64,000 bases of DNA from IMCC45349 sp047219225 (GCF_047219225.1 NZ_CP178208.1:2790001-2854000), one strand, 5' to 3'; positions 42,801 to 50,450 are shown, numbered from the stretch's first letter. The notes: generated from the sequence alone by a model not told the origin. Numbers and translations: made by a program.

Positions 42801-44773
42801 GTAGAAAATATCAATGAGATATTATCGATAATTTTAGTAGCATGCGATGCATCTTCAATATCTAAATTTGAGACAATATCGATAAGCATTTCTAAATCTG
42901 CAGCGATTTGATTTACTTCTGCTTCTAAAGCCTTAGCAGCTACTACTTTTTTAATGTCTTGTAGTGCTTTTTCTTTGTCTGAGACACGTTGATGATAGGG
43001 TAGAAGTGCTTTCTCATCTAATAAAAACTGCACACAACGTTGTGAAATCTTATCATTTTGAATAACAATTTCTTCCTCTAGTGTGGAAATAAAAGTAGTG
43101 TCAACATAGCGAATATCGTTAAGACCAATAACTTCGCCTCTTAATGTTCTTAGCTGTGATAATACCAATACAAAATCTTCAATACTTTTAAAAGAACTGC
43201 TTTTAATTTTACCAAAAATATGACTCGCTTTGTCTTGTGTTTCTTTAGTAATATTTGCAGCTGTTTTACGAAGTTGTACCACCTTTTCAAACTCATCAAT
43301 TGCAGAGTTTGCTGCAGCATTGATTTCAAAAAGTGGTTCGTTGATTAAGAATGTATCTGGTTCTGTAATCCAATAATAGCTACTAAGAATATCGTTAGAG
43401 GCCTTTGCAATGTCATCATATAAACCATCAAAACTATCCTCTTTGTTTAGTAATGTTACTAAAGCTTGAGATTCTGCCATGGCTTTTACAATGTCTTTAT
43501 TCCCTATTTTATATAATAAAGTATCTGTATGTTCCGAAGGAATGGCTTCACCTTTAACAAATGGTGTTTGCCAAATTTGTATGACGTGGTGTTTAGTTTG
43601 TTCGTCTTCAGTTTTAAAGTAACATAGTTCACCATCTTTAAGAATGGTGTAACCGTTACATATAATAGGTGTTTTTACTTGTTGCTCAATAACATTGTAG
43701 GACATAAGTATGTAGAGTCCTTTTGTGCTTTCGTAAAAAACATATAAGTAATCCTCTCCATTAGGAGAGCTCACCGTTTTTTTAAACTTTACATTAGTAA
43801 TACCATTGTCAAAAAGTTTAAAATCACCAGATTGTAAATAATAACCACCGGCAAAAATAATACCTTGGTCATCTGGTAATAACAAACAGGCATCACCTAT
43901 ACTATCTATTTTTTTTACCTCCTGAATTTTATGGTTGTATACAAAATAGCGAGGTGCTTCTTGAAAAGGTTTAATTTCTAGAGCAATAAGGTTGCCTAAA
44001 TCTGCATAGCGATATTGACCATCATCTAATGTTTGGTCAGCGTGTTCAACAAGCTCACTATAAATACCTTTACCATCATCTGTGTTATCTTCTATTTTTA
44101 TAGTTAAGTCGCCTCCAATAGTTTCTACAAATACTTTATCTAATATAGAAATATGTGGATGCTCACCATAAACGTGTTGGTCTCTACTAGGCTCTACCCA
44201 ATTAAAAGCGTGTTGATTTGGGAATTTAAATTCATGTTCGCTTCGATTATCTATGTATTTAAGTGAACCATCATTTATTAACCATTTAAATGTTTTTACG
44301 TCAGTAACACTATCACTTAATTGAAAAACCATGTGTAGATAGTTTCCAACGATAGCAAACTTTGAAAAAACCGTATTTCTATAATATTTGTACAGATTGG
44401 TAAAATCGTCAATAAAAATAGCATCGTTCAATAAGTCCAACGATTGATTGACAAAGTGGTTGTCTTCGTAGGTATAGATGCTGAATACATCGTCTAAAGT
44501 AATGTCTGTACGAAGTCCAAAATGTACGTTATATCCAAATAGGCAAATATCACCAATAGTAACAATATCACGTGCTATACAGTTGTTTTCTGTATTAATA
44601 CGATTATTAGCAATTAGTTTAGTTTCAACATTACCAAAAACGGTTTTACGCGCTTCATTTAGTTGCGCTAATCGTGATAGAAGTTCACTTTTTTGTTTTT
44701 GTAGGCGTCCTTGAATAATTTCATAAGTACCACCATCAAGTTGTATGTTATTTGCGTCGTTGGGTTGTTCCAT
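39875..44773 (-). CDS. Giant AAA ATPase, 'DNA repair ATPase' family (DUF3686 type)
   Basis: A 1,632-residue protein. The N-terminal two-thirds hold a helical/beta-strand DUF3686-type region (ENNCIARDIVTIGDICLFGYNVHFGLRTD, RDQHVYGEHPHISILDKVFVE) followed by long coiled-coil helices (about 560-850). The AAA module is at about 1230-1480: Walker A SPPGYGKTTLMEYMANRL (about 1270), Walker B NVMLYLDDIQH (about 1330), sensor region FCVIMAGNPYTESGEKFQIPDMLANRADIY, as in MoxR/dynein-like ATPases. It is annotated in related genomes as a DNA-repair ATPase, but the biochemical role is unproven. It lies 194 bp downstream of the flotillin gene on the same strand, a recurring combination in bacteria. Confidence 0.85.
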   Translation of the reverse strand: MEQPNDANNIQLDGGTYEIIQGRLQKQKSELLSRLAQLNEARKTVFGNVETKLIANNRINTENNCIARDIVTIGDICLFGYNVHFGLRTDITLDDVFSIYTYEDNHFVNQSLDLLNDAIFIDDFTNLYKYYRNTVFSKFAIVGNYLHMVFQLSDSVTDVKTFKWLINDGSLKYIDNRSEHEFKFPNQHAFNWVEPSRDQHVYGEHPHISILDKVFVETIGGDLTIKIEDNTDDGKGIYSELVEHADQTLDDGQYRYADLGNLIALEIKPFQEAPRYFVYNHKIQEVKKIDSIGDACLLLPDDQGIIFAGGYYLQSGDFKLFDNGITNVKFKKTVSSPNGEDYLYVFYESTKGLYILMSYNVIEQQVKTPIICNGYTILKDGELCYFKTEDEQTKHHVIQIWQTPFVKGEAIPSEHTDTLLYKIGNKDIVKAMAESQALVTLLNKEDSFDGLYDDIAKASNDILSSYYWITEPDTFLINEPLFEINAAANSAIDEFEKVVQLRKTAANITKETQDKASHIFGKIKSSSFKSIEDFVLVLSQLRTLRGEVIGLNDIRYVDTTFISTLEEEIVIQNDKISQRCVQFLLDEKALLPYHQRVSDKEKALQDIKKVVAAKALEAEVNQIAADLEMLIDIVSNLDIEDASHATKIIDNISLIFSTINQLKAGLKNKLKSLGEKEASAEFAAQLKLVDQSIINYLDIANTPEKTDELLNKVSIQLEDLEGRFADFEDFISLIIEKREEVYNAFEARKNGLIEARNKKAISLETAANRILKGVAKKALNFKTTTEINGYFASDLMINKLRDIIENLKDLEDVGKAEAIETGLKVAKEDAIRKLKDTQDLYEDGETIIRLGKHKFGVNKQPLDLTIVFKDDTLKYHLTGTDFYQTIEDTTLLSSQKYWNQELVSENKTIYRAAYLAYKLFTNASQNLNSLDETALLQLIKNESSKNYSEGYIKGVHDEDAAQILQVLINKHHNLGLLRYTPLVRAFGQFFWYNLNSENKAHWNQKIKASGEVLSTFPESNEYKVILEALSHELKQSTVYDSLSKHYIKSNQTLELETASYLFEELQSDNTFCISKTAQELHDQFTKTLENKNALITFNNSVKTALNEQVISQAAVELVVQWVSSFIKLHAPQKTDYIYEIAALILFKSEATSNIIQVNPDAVIQNLKGTHECIQEGSFNFNYHDFTQQLQTFQTVEVPAYNAFRTAKHSVTETLKDSLKLEEFKPRVLSSFVRNKLIDKVYLPLFGDNLAKQLGSVGDNKRTDRMGMLLLISPPGYGKTTLMEYMANRLGLIFMKINGPAIGHEVTSVDPLTANNSAAREELNKLNLAFEMGNNVMLYLDDIQHCNPEFLQKFISLADGTRKIEGVYNGKPKTYDLRSKKFCVIMAGNPYTESGEKFQIPDMLANRADIYNLGDIIGDTADLFKLSLIENALTSNPILHQLSSKYFEDIYQLIETVESGNRENLELKGNHTKQEVEDYLAVLDKVVTIRNTVLKVNETYIKSAAMDDNYRIEPSFKLQGSYRDMNKLVAKVVPIMNNKELQILLLSHYENESQTLTSAAEANLLKYKELAETIDANELERWESIKATFIKNNKLKGFGNQNGMTQILAQMMQFSEHLEGIQDVLKSGLNKKS

Positions 44774-44937
44774 TCTTAAATTGTAATTGGATTTAAAACG
44801 TATAAATCTTAAAAGATGTGTTATTTAAACACTTAATCATTATGAAAATGAGAGGAACGAACGATAATAAATCTTAATTAGATTTTTTATTATTCTATAT
44901 CTGTGTAACAGCAATTCCTTTTAATAAATTAGATTAA

Positions 44938-44963
44938 ATACACTCGCTTATAAGCGAGTGTAT
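44938..44963. terminator. Perfect 26-bp palindrome between flotillin and AAA ATPase genes
   Basis: ATACACTCGCTTA followed at once by its reverse complement, ending 4 bp before the flotillin stop codon (minus strand). On the minus strand it is followed by TTTAATC, a weak T tract. It may be a terminator or attenuator between the two genes, or an mRNA processing hairpin. Confidence 0.5.
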
Positions 44964-44967
44964 GATA

Positions 44968-47034
44968 TTATCCTAACTTCTTATCTAATAAACCTAAGCC
45001 ACTCGCAAGATTTGATAGGTTTTCAAATAAGTTTAGTTCTCCAGAATCTGTTGTTTTAGATTTTAAGTGTAATAACAAATTAGCAACAGTTACGTTTTTA
45101 ATGTCTTCGGAAGAAATGCCATATTTAGTAGCAAATTCTTTAATCTTTTCTAATAAGTTTCCTTTTACATCATCGCTACCTAAAATAGCTTCTTTAACTT
45201 CGGTAATATTATCAGAATGATTAATTAAACGATCTACACCTTTAGACTTCGTAATTTGTCCAATAATTTGATCGAAGAACATTGTTTCTCCACCAACTAT
45301 GTCAATGTTAGCAGCTCTTAATGCCTCACCAATTACTTGTGCTTGTGCATCTGCAATATCTTTTTGGATATTGATTTCTGCTAAGTCAACTTGTAATTCT
45401 TTATTTAAGCGTAGTTTAAACTCTTCGTGCTCTTTACCAACACCATCTAATTTCTTCATAGCATTAGCTTTTTCTTCAATTCCTGAAGCTTCAGCTAAGG
45501 CTTGTTCTTTAATTACTTCGGCTTGTGCTACACCTTCTTCTTTAATCGCTTCTGCTTTAGCTAAGATACCAGCAGCTTCCGCTTTAGCTTTCTTTTCTAT
45601 AATAGTTGCTTCAACCAATCCTTGACGCTCATTAGCATCGGCTTTAGCATGCATTACTTGAGCTTCAGACATACCAATAGTAGCTTCTTCTTTAGCTTTA
45701 GCTTCTGCTAATGTTTTTCTAGCTTCTGCTTCTTTTTCACTAGCTTGTTTCTTAGCTTCTGCCTCAATATTAATTTCTTCTGCTTTTTGCTTAGATGCTT
45801 CTTTTTCAGCTTCAGCAGCTTTAATAGTTTTAATTAATGATTCTTGAGCATTCGCTTCAGCAATCGTAATTTTTACTTGTTTTTCACGCTCAGCAGTTTT
45901 GAAAGCTTCAATATCCTTCATGTTTTCTTGCTCTTCAACCACACCTTTTTCTAACATTACACGATCGCGAATTACATCTTGGATACTTTTCTTTTCTACT
46001 TCAACAACCTTTTCTTTTTCAATTTGAGCAAGCGTAACAATACGTTCTCTTTCGGTAGCTTCTAACATTCTGTCTTTTTCTACACGTTCAGTTTCAACAG
46101 CATCTGTACGTTGCTTATTTTTTGCAGCGACAATAATTTGACGCTCCATATTTTCTTCAGCAACTTTTACTTTTTCTTCGGTAGAAATTCTAGCAGATTC
46201 AGATTTTAAACGTTCTTCTTCAGCAACTTTAATAGTTTCTGCCTCTTCACGCGCTTTAATATTAGCGATTTCACGCTTTTGTTGTTCTTCTTTTTCAGCT
46301 AATTGTTTGTCTAACTCTAAAATAGCTTCGCGTGCTTCAACATCTTGCTTACGAATTACTTTTTCCTCATCGCGCTTAATAAGGTTAGCTTTCATGTTTT
46401 GCTCAGCAGTAAGTTCTGTAATTTTTTTAATTCCTTCTGCATCTAAGATGTTGTCAGGCTTTAAAAACTGTACTGAGGTTTGCTCCAAGTAATCAATAGC
46501 ACAATCTTCTAAGGTATAACCATTAAGATCAGTTCCAATAATATCTACAATTTCATCACGGAATTCGCGACGCGCTTCGTATAATTCTACGAACTGGAAT
46601 TTTTTACCTACTGTTTTTAATGCTTCAGAGAATTTAGCTTCAAAAAGCTCTTCTAAAGTTGAAATATCTGAAGCTCTTTCGCAACCTACTGTTTGTGCTA
46701 CTTTTTTAATAAACTCTACTTCATTATTTACACGTACAAAGAAGGCTACTTTAATATCGGCACGCATGTTATCTTTACATAACAATCCGTTTTCTCCAAT
46801 ACGTTCTATTTGAATTTTCTTTACAGAAATATCCATGATTTCTACTTTATGAAATACAGGTACCACGTATAATCCTTTATCTGTAGCAACTTTAGTACCC
46901 TTAAATCCTGTACGTACTAAGGCTTCACCTTGAGGTACTTTTTTATAGAATAGTGCAATAATTGCAAAATAAATGATGATTAGAAAGAGGATAAGCCCAA
47001 CGCCTATACCAATAATTTGTGTGATGTTTTCCAT
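44968..47034 (-). CDS. Flotillin family protein (YqiK-like)
   Basis: A 688-residue membrane scaffold protein of the SPFH/flotillin family that organises membrane microdomains. N-terminal helix (IIGIGVGLILFLIIIYFAIIALFY, about 6-29), SPFH/Band 7 domain (about 35-200, with QGEALVRTGFKGTKVATDKGLYVVPV), a very long A/E/K-rich coiled coil (about 215-530), and a flotillin C-terminal segment (ALRAANIDIVGGETMFFDQIIGQI). The length and coiled coil match the YqiK subgroup. It lies between the OB-fold protein (upstream, 35 bp) and the AAA ATPase. Confidence 0.94.
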   Translation of the reverse strand: MENITQIIGIGVGLILFLIIIYFAIIALFYKKVPQGEALVRTGFKGTKVATDKGLYVVPVFHKVEIMDISVKKIQIERIGENGLLCKDNMRADIKVAFFVRVNNEVEFIKKVAQTVGCERASDISTLEELFEAKFSEALKTVGKKFQFVELYEARREFRDEIVDIIGTDLNGYTLEDCAIDYLEQTSVQFLKPDNILDAEGIKKITELTAEQNMKANLIKRDEEKVIRKQDVEAREAILELDKQLAEKEEQQKREIANIKAREEAETIKVAEEERLKSESARISTEEKVKVAEENMERQIIVAAKNKQRTDAVETERVEKDRMLEATERERIVTLAQIEKEKVVEVEKKSIQDVIRDRVMLEKGVVEEQENMKDIEAFKTAEREKQVKITIAEANAQESLIKTIKAAEAEKEASKQKAEEINIEAEAKKQASEKEAEARKTLAEAKAKEEATIGMSEAQVMHAKADANERQGLVEATIIEKKAKAEAAGILAKAEAIKEEGVAQAEVIKEQALAEASGIEEKANAMKKLDGVGKEHEEFKLRLNKELQVDLAEINIQKDIADAQAQVIGEALRAANIDIVGGETMFFDQIIGQITKSKGVDRLINHSDNITEVKEAILGSDDVKGNLLEKIKEFATKYGISSEDIKNVTVANLLLHLKSKTTDSGELNLFENLSNLASGLGLLDKKLG

Positions 47035-47069
47035 GTTTATTATTTGGTTTTGTTTAAGATTTAATATGT

Positions 47070-47819
47070 TTAAAATTTGATGTCTTCGATGTTAACGATG
47101 CGCTCATTAGGATCTTCGGCTGGAAGTACCCAATAAAAGTTTTTATCGTCCGATTGTTTGATGACTACAATTTCTTGTTTGTAATCAATCGTATTTCCAT
47201 TATGAGATTTCGCATAAATTGAAATTGGGTTGTCGTCTACTATTATCTCAGCAGATCCCATTTTGTTTTTAGAGATTTTTGAGAGCATCAATCCCTTTCT
47301 GCCTATAAGATTAATTGGCGCATCACCATCTGGATTTAAGTTTTTGAAAAAACCTTTAAATGGCGATGTAAACAGTTTGGTTATTACTAAAGAAGGTACA
47401 ATACCTGCTAATAAAAGCGTATAACCATAATTTGTGTTATAAGACGATGTTAGTGTGGTTGCTATTACTGTGCATAGCCACCAAATAAAAATCCAAGATG
47501 TAAAAGTGAACATAAAAGGAAGTCCTACAAAGTTGAAGTAAACTAGTACCTGTTGCCACCATGTTAGTTTTTTTCTTGGGTCTTTTATAACATCTTCTTC
47601 ATTTATTTCAGCATTTGCAAGATCTGTAAAAGATGCTGTATCAAGATTAGCATCGACATCTACGTCAACATCAGCATCTATATCTACATCAACGTCTATA
47701 TCTAGGTCGAAATCTATACCAGAAATCATATTGAAAATCCAATAGAGAATTAAAATTATAACCAGAATACTTAGGGTTATGTTTACTTGAGAAAAGGCAA
47801 TGTCAATAACGTTATCCAA
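47070..47819 (-). CDS. OB-fold membrane protein (YqiJ/NfeD-like)
   Basis: A 249-residue membrane protein, partner of the flotillin. A first helix (VNITLSILVIILILYWIFNMI) is followed by a stretch of alternating Asp and hydrophobic residues (FDLDIDVDVDIDADVDVDVD, about residues 36-55). Two or three further helices follow (WWQQVLVYFNFVGLPFMFTFTSWIFIWWLCTVIA, YTLLLAGIVPSLVITKLF). The C-terminal OB-fold-like domain (about 175-245, GRKGLMLSKISKNKMGSAEI) matches NfeD/YqiJ proteins. The start is TTG at 47819, since the next in-frame ATG lies after the first helix. It is the first gene of the flotillin/AAA operon. Confidence 0.85.
   Translation of the reverse strand: MDNVIDIAFSQVNITLSILVIILILYWIFNMISGIDFDLDIDVDVDIDADVDVDVDANLDTASFTDLANAEINEEDVIKDPRKKLTWWQQVLVYFNFVGLPFMFTFTSWIFIWWLCTVIATTLTSSYNTNYGYTLLLAGIVPSLVITKLFTSPFKGFFKNLNPDGDAPINLIGRKGLMLSKISKNKMGSAEIIVDDNPISIYAKSHNGNTIDYKQEIVVIKQSDDKNFYWVLPAEDPNERIVNIEDIKF
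47640..47712 (-). repeat. Hexanucleotide-like repeat coding the Asp-Val tract
   Basis: Imperfect six-base repeats of the form GATGTA/GATATA (seen on the plus strand as ATCTAC, ATCAAC, ATCTAT) coding for D-V/I/L-D-V. Such microsatellite-like DNA can change length by slippage in steps of two residues while staying in frame. Confidence 0.65.
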
Positions 47820-48025
47820 TGCGTGAGGCTTTTTTAAATGATGGTTTTTTTAAGTAAGAACTTGTAAACAATATTAAGTAATATTTTTCATATTATAAGT
47901 GGTGAATTATCATATAATTACAAGACTTATTAATATTACAAGTTTACCTTATAAGTGCATGTATTGATAAAAATGTTACAAGAAAAATTAAGTTTTTTTT
48001 AACTTTTTAAATGGAGGAGGATTTG
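47820..48025. other. Upstream region of flotillin operon up to cassette C
   Basis: A 206-bp very AT-rich region holding the promoter of the minus-strand flotillin operon. Partial inverted repeats around ACTTGTAA (47864 region) and TTACAAGT (47935 region) are present, but no clear consensus promoter or ORF. With 48026-48157 (resident flank and cassette C attC-like site) it makes a gene-free stretch of 338 bp. Confidence 0.45.
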
Positions 48026-48038
48026 GAAGTTCGTTTAA

Positions 48039-48163
48039 CGTGTTCGTGTATGGTTTGTGCGGAATATTCCGTGAGGAATATTCCGAGTGTTCTGTTGTTT
48101 CTTTAAAGTTAGGAAATTTAATTGAAGTTCATGTGATAGCATGAACTATACACGTTGTTAGGC
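48039..48163 (-). repeat. attC-like site of cassette C
   Basis: Minus strand: GCCTAAC, 2-nt spacer AA, arm CGTGTAT (48154-48148), then a hairpin AGTTCATG-TGATAG-CATGAACT (48126-48147), a pair of palindromes GGAATATTCC (48061-48070, 48075-48084), the matching arm ATACACG (48051-48045), a 5-nt spacer and final G. Length 125 bp. The spacers (2 versus 5) differ by three nucleotides, as at A and B. The middle sequence is unrelated to those sites. Confidence 0.65.
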
Positions 48164-48559
48164 ATTGGCTTCTTTATCACTTGATTCAAACCGAGATTCG
48201 ATTAATTTCATTTGATTTAATATATCAATAGGTTTTGAGGTTTCAGACTTATGTTTTTCCTGAGAAAAATAAAGAGATAGTAGTCCACCAACCAGAAATA
48301 TTCCAAATAGAGCAATCACTAAGTATTGATATCGAATGTCCTGAAATTCCGTACCCAATAACGTTATTAGGCAAGGAACACAAGCACCAAGAAATAAAAA
48401 TCCTATTTTATTAAATATATTAACATTTATATCAATTTCTCCTAGTTTATCTTTTATGAATTTCCATTCACTTATAGCAATTGGATAAGCTTTGCCTTTT
48501 TGATGAGACATTAATTCATATTCTTGAGATACCGAAAAGTTGTTTCCATTATCACTCAT
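48158..48559 (-). CDS. Small membrane protein of cassette C, unknown function
   Basis: A 133-residue protein, family not recognised. The first 60 residues are soluble (EYELMSHQKGKAYPIAISEWKFIKDKLGEID), then two hydrophobic helices (IGFLFLGACVPCLITLLG and YLVIALFGIFLVGGLLSLYF), then a charged tail. ATG at 48559 overlaps the stop of the zinc-ribbon gene by 8 bp; the longer frame to 48598 starts at a TTG and is rejected. The stop TAA is inside the R box GCCTAAC, as for the HEPN gene of cassette A, giving a similar C-terminus (KEANA versus EEASA). It probably works with the zinc-ribbon protein. Confidence 0.78.
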   Translation of the reverse strand: MSDNGNNFSVSQEYELMSHQKGKAYPIAISEWKFIKDKLGEIDINVNIFNKIGFLFLGACVPCLITLLGTEFQDIRYQYLVIALFGIFLVGGLLSLYFSQEKHKSETSKPIDILNQMKLIESRFESSDKEANA

Positions 48560-48842
48560 CTTTCTTAGTTTTTTTAGGTTCAACTTTTGGTTTTTCAATA
48601 GCTTGCGAAACTAATGCGTTAACTAAAACAGTATTTCCACAATTATTACAGTTTACGGGAATTATTGGATAGATTGGTCCTCCTCCAATGACAATATTTC
48701 CTCCCTGAAATTGTCTTAATTCATAAACAGTATCGTTAACAGTCCAACTGTTAGAATTACACATTGGACAAGCTCTATTTCCCCATTTCTCATTTAAGTG
48801 TTTTAATAGCTTATCTAAATCCGGTTTGTTGTCTTCTGACAT
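48552..48842 (-). CDS. Small zinc-ribbon protein of cassette C
   Basis: A 96-residue soluble protein with a four-cysteine zinc ribbon split by a beta-hairpin: ACPMCNSNSW (CxxC, about 25-28) and PVNCNNCGNT (CxxC, about 64-67). A glycine-rich turn QFQGGNIVIGGGPIYPI lies between, and the tail is K/E/P-rich (KPKVEPKKTKKDE). I do not recognise a named family. It is the first gene of cassette C, 39 bp inside its end, and coupled to the membrane protein gene. A role in sensing or nucleic-acid binding is only a guess. Confidence 0.78.
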   Translation of the reverse strand: MSEDNKPDLDKLLKHLNEKWGNRACPMCNSNSWTVNDTVYELRQFQGGNIVIGGGPIYPIIPVNCNNCGNTVLVNALVSQAIEKPKVEPKKTKKDE

Positions 48843-48881
48843 TATATTTGTTTTTTTGATTTAATTTTTGCTTATGCCTAA

Positions 48882-48973
48882 TGTATTTATATAAACACGT
48901 TTTAATGGTTTATATAAATTGTTAAACGAAGTTAGCTTTTTTAAGTAAGAAAATCAATACGTAGAAATACGTA
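48882..48973. repeat. Resident attC-like repeat, right part, locus C
   Basis: Third copy of the resident repeat (see 29158 and 38121), with the same core GTATTTATATAAACACG and TTAATGGTTTATATA and the same GTTAAACGAAGTTAGC (48921-48936). It lacks two bases before GTTAAAC compared with the others. It lies 55 bp upstream of the AGCS symporter gene, so it or the cassette may influence that gene's promoter. Confidence 0.8.
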
Positions 48974-49027
48974 TTTAGGCTTATATAATTGTAATGATTA
49001 CATTTATACATTGACTAAATAAAACTT

Positions 49028-50413
49028 ATGGAAGTATTGGATGTTGTCTTGCAAAAATTTTCGGCTTATGCTTGGGGATTACCATTATTAATTTTGCTTA
49101 TTGGAGGTGGTTTATACCTTTTAATACTATCTCGTTTTTTGCCTTTTAGATATATAGGTCATGCTATACAAGTACTTAGAGGTAAGTACGATGATCCAAA
49201 CGATCCTGGACAAATTAGCCATTTTCAAGCGCTTACTACTGCTTTATCTGCCACTGTAGGTATGGGCAATATTGCTGGTGTGGCTGTAGCTATTTCTATT
49301 GGTGGTCCTGGAGCTGTATTTTGGATGTGGATAAGTGCAGTAATAGGAATGTCTACCAAGTTTTTTACATCTACATTGGCTATTATGTTTAGAGGTAACG
49401 ATAGCGAAGGTAATATACAAGGTGGTCCAATGTATGTAATTACACAAGGCTTAGGGAAAGCTTGGAAACCTTTAGCAATTATGTTTGCTTTTTGTGGGTT
49501 AATAGGCGCTTTACCTGTTTTTAATGTTAACCAGTTAACCCAAGCAATTAATGATATTTTATTAAAGCCAAATGGTGTTAAAGTAAGCTTTTTTACCAAT
49601 TTATACATTGGTATAGTGCTGGTGAGTATTACTGCTATTGTAGTACTTGGAGGCTTGAAACGTATTAGTAAAACAGCAGCGCGTTTAGTACCAAGTATGG
49701 TATTACTTTACTTTGTGTTAGTGCTTATAATTTTAGGTTTACATATAGATGTTGTACCAAAATATTTAGCTATGATTTTTACTGATGCTTTTGCCGCAAG
49801 TAATTATAGTGGAACACCTTTTCTTGGAGGTGTTGTTGGTGCATTGATTTTATTAGGAATAAAGCGAGGTGCTTTTAGTAATGAAGCAGGAATAGGAACT
49901 GCACCAATGGCACATGGTGCGGCAAAAACAGACGAACCTATTCGTGAAGGTTTGGTTGCTATGCTAGGACCAGCAATTGATACTTTAATTGTGTGTACGC
50001 TTACAGCACTTACTATTTTAGTGACAGGAGTTTGGGAAACTACTGCTGATAATGGTGTAAGCTTAACAGCGTCGGCATTTGGAACTTCAATGCCAATTTA
50101 TGGTAAATACTTATTGTTATTGTGTATTGCAGTGTTTAGTATTTCGTCGTTGTTTTCGTATTCGTATTATGGTGGGAAGTGTATGTCGTTTTTATTTGGC
50201 GCTCACAATAAACATTATTACAACTACTTTTATATTATTAGTATAATACTAGGCGCCACAACGACACTAGATATGATGATAAATCTTATAGATGGTGTAT
50301 TTGCTTTAATGGCAATACCAACAATGGTGTCTACTATTATTTTAGCACCAAAAGTTGTAGAAGCATTTAAGTTGTATACTACCAAGCTTAAAAAAGAAAA
50401 AACCACATCGTAA
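49028..50413 (+). CDS. AGCS family sodium:alanine/amino acid symporter
   Basis: A membrane transporter of 461 residues with about 11 helices that takes up alanine, glycine or a similar small amino acid with sodium. Family signatures: GLYLLILSRFLPFRYIGHAI, TALSATVGMGNIAGVAVAIS, GPGAVFWMWISAVIGMSTKF, GGPMYVITQGLGKAWKPLA and RGAFSNEAGIGTAPMAHGAA. The ATG at 49028 places the first helix at about residue 15, as in the family. It is closed by a terminator that overlaps its last codons. Confidence 0.95.
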   Translation: MEVLDVVLQKFSAYAWGLPLLILLIGGGLYLLILSRFLPFRYIGHAIQVLRGKYDDPNDPGQISHFQALTTALSATVGMGNIAGVAVAISIGGPGAVFWMWISAVIGMSTKFFTSTLAIMFRGNDSEGNIQGGPMYVITQGLGKAWKPLAIMFAFCGLIGALPVFNVNQLTQAINDILLKPNGVKVSFFTNLYIGIVLVSITAIVVLGGLKRISKTAARLVPSMVLLYFVLVLIILGLHIDVVPKYLAMIFTDAFAASNYSGTPFLGGVVGALILLGIKRGAFSNEAGIGTAPMAHGAAKTDEPIREGLVAMLGPAIDTLIVCTLTALTILVTGVWETTADNGVSLTASAFGTSMPIYGKYLLLLCIAVFSISSLFSYSYYGGKCMSFLFGAHNKHYYNYFYIISIILGATTTLDMMINLIDGVFALMAIPTMVSTIILAPKVVEAFKLYTTKLKKEKTTS

Positions 50414-50430
50414 TTGGATGTGGTTTTTTT
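50397..50430 (+). terminator. Rho-independent terminator overlapping end of AGCS gene
   Basis: Stem AACCACATC / GATGTGGTT with a 7-nt loop that contains the TAA stop codon (50411-50413), followed by a T run; an A run on the other side lets it also serve the convergent DUF3857 gene. Confidence 0.85.
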
Positions 50431-50450
50431 ATATGTTAAGAATAATGTAA

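Larger units (their letters stand above)
48039..48881 (-). mobile_element. Integron-like solitary gene cassette C (zinc-ribbon + membrane protein)
   Basis: An 843-bp unit in the same orientation and the same resident context as A and B: left flank GAAGTTCGTTTAA (48026-48038), right flank from 48882. R boxes GCCTAAC (48163-48157, minus strand) and G+TTAGGC after rejoining are exact reverse complements. At the right junction the base before TTAGGC (minus strand) is A instead of G, a single change in the resident part. The two small genes fill the cassette almost completely, the compact form typical of integron cassettes. Confidence 0.7.

Noticed and set aside
45299..45625. 108-residue ORF on the plus strand, Ala/Ser-rich
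   Set aside because: Shadow of the flotillin coiled coil; composition reflects the reversed A/E/K codons.
27357..48881. Simple transposon with terminal inverted repeats (AGTTCGTTTAACG ... GTTAAACGAAGTT) as explanation of the three cassettes
   Set aside because: The outer ends are indeed inverted, but no transposase and no target duplications are seen. Cassette-specific complementary 7-mers inside constant flanks and a restored hairpin after removal fit insertion into a resident site better.
49225..49608. 127-residue ORF on the minus strand
   Set aside because: Antisense to the AGCS symporter gene, with proline-rich composition typical of a reversed membrane protein frame.
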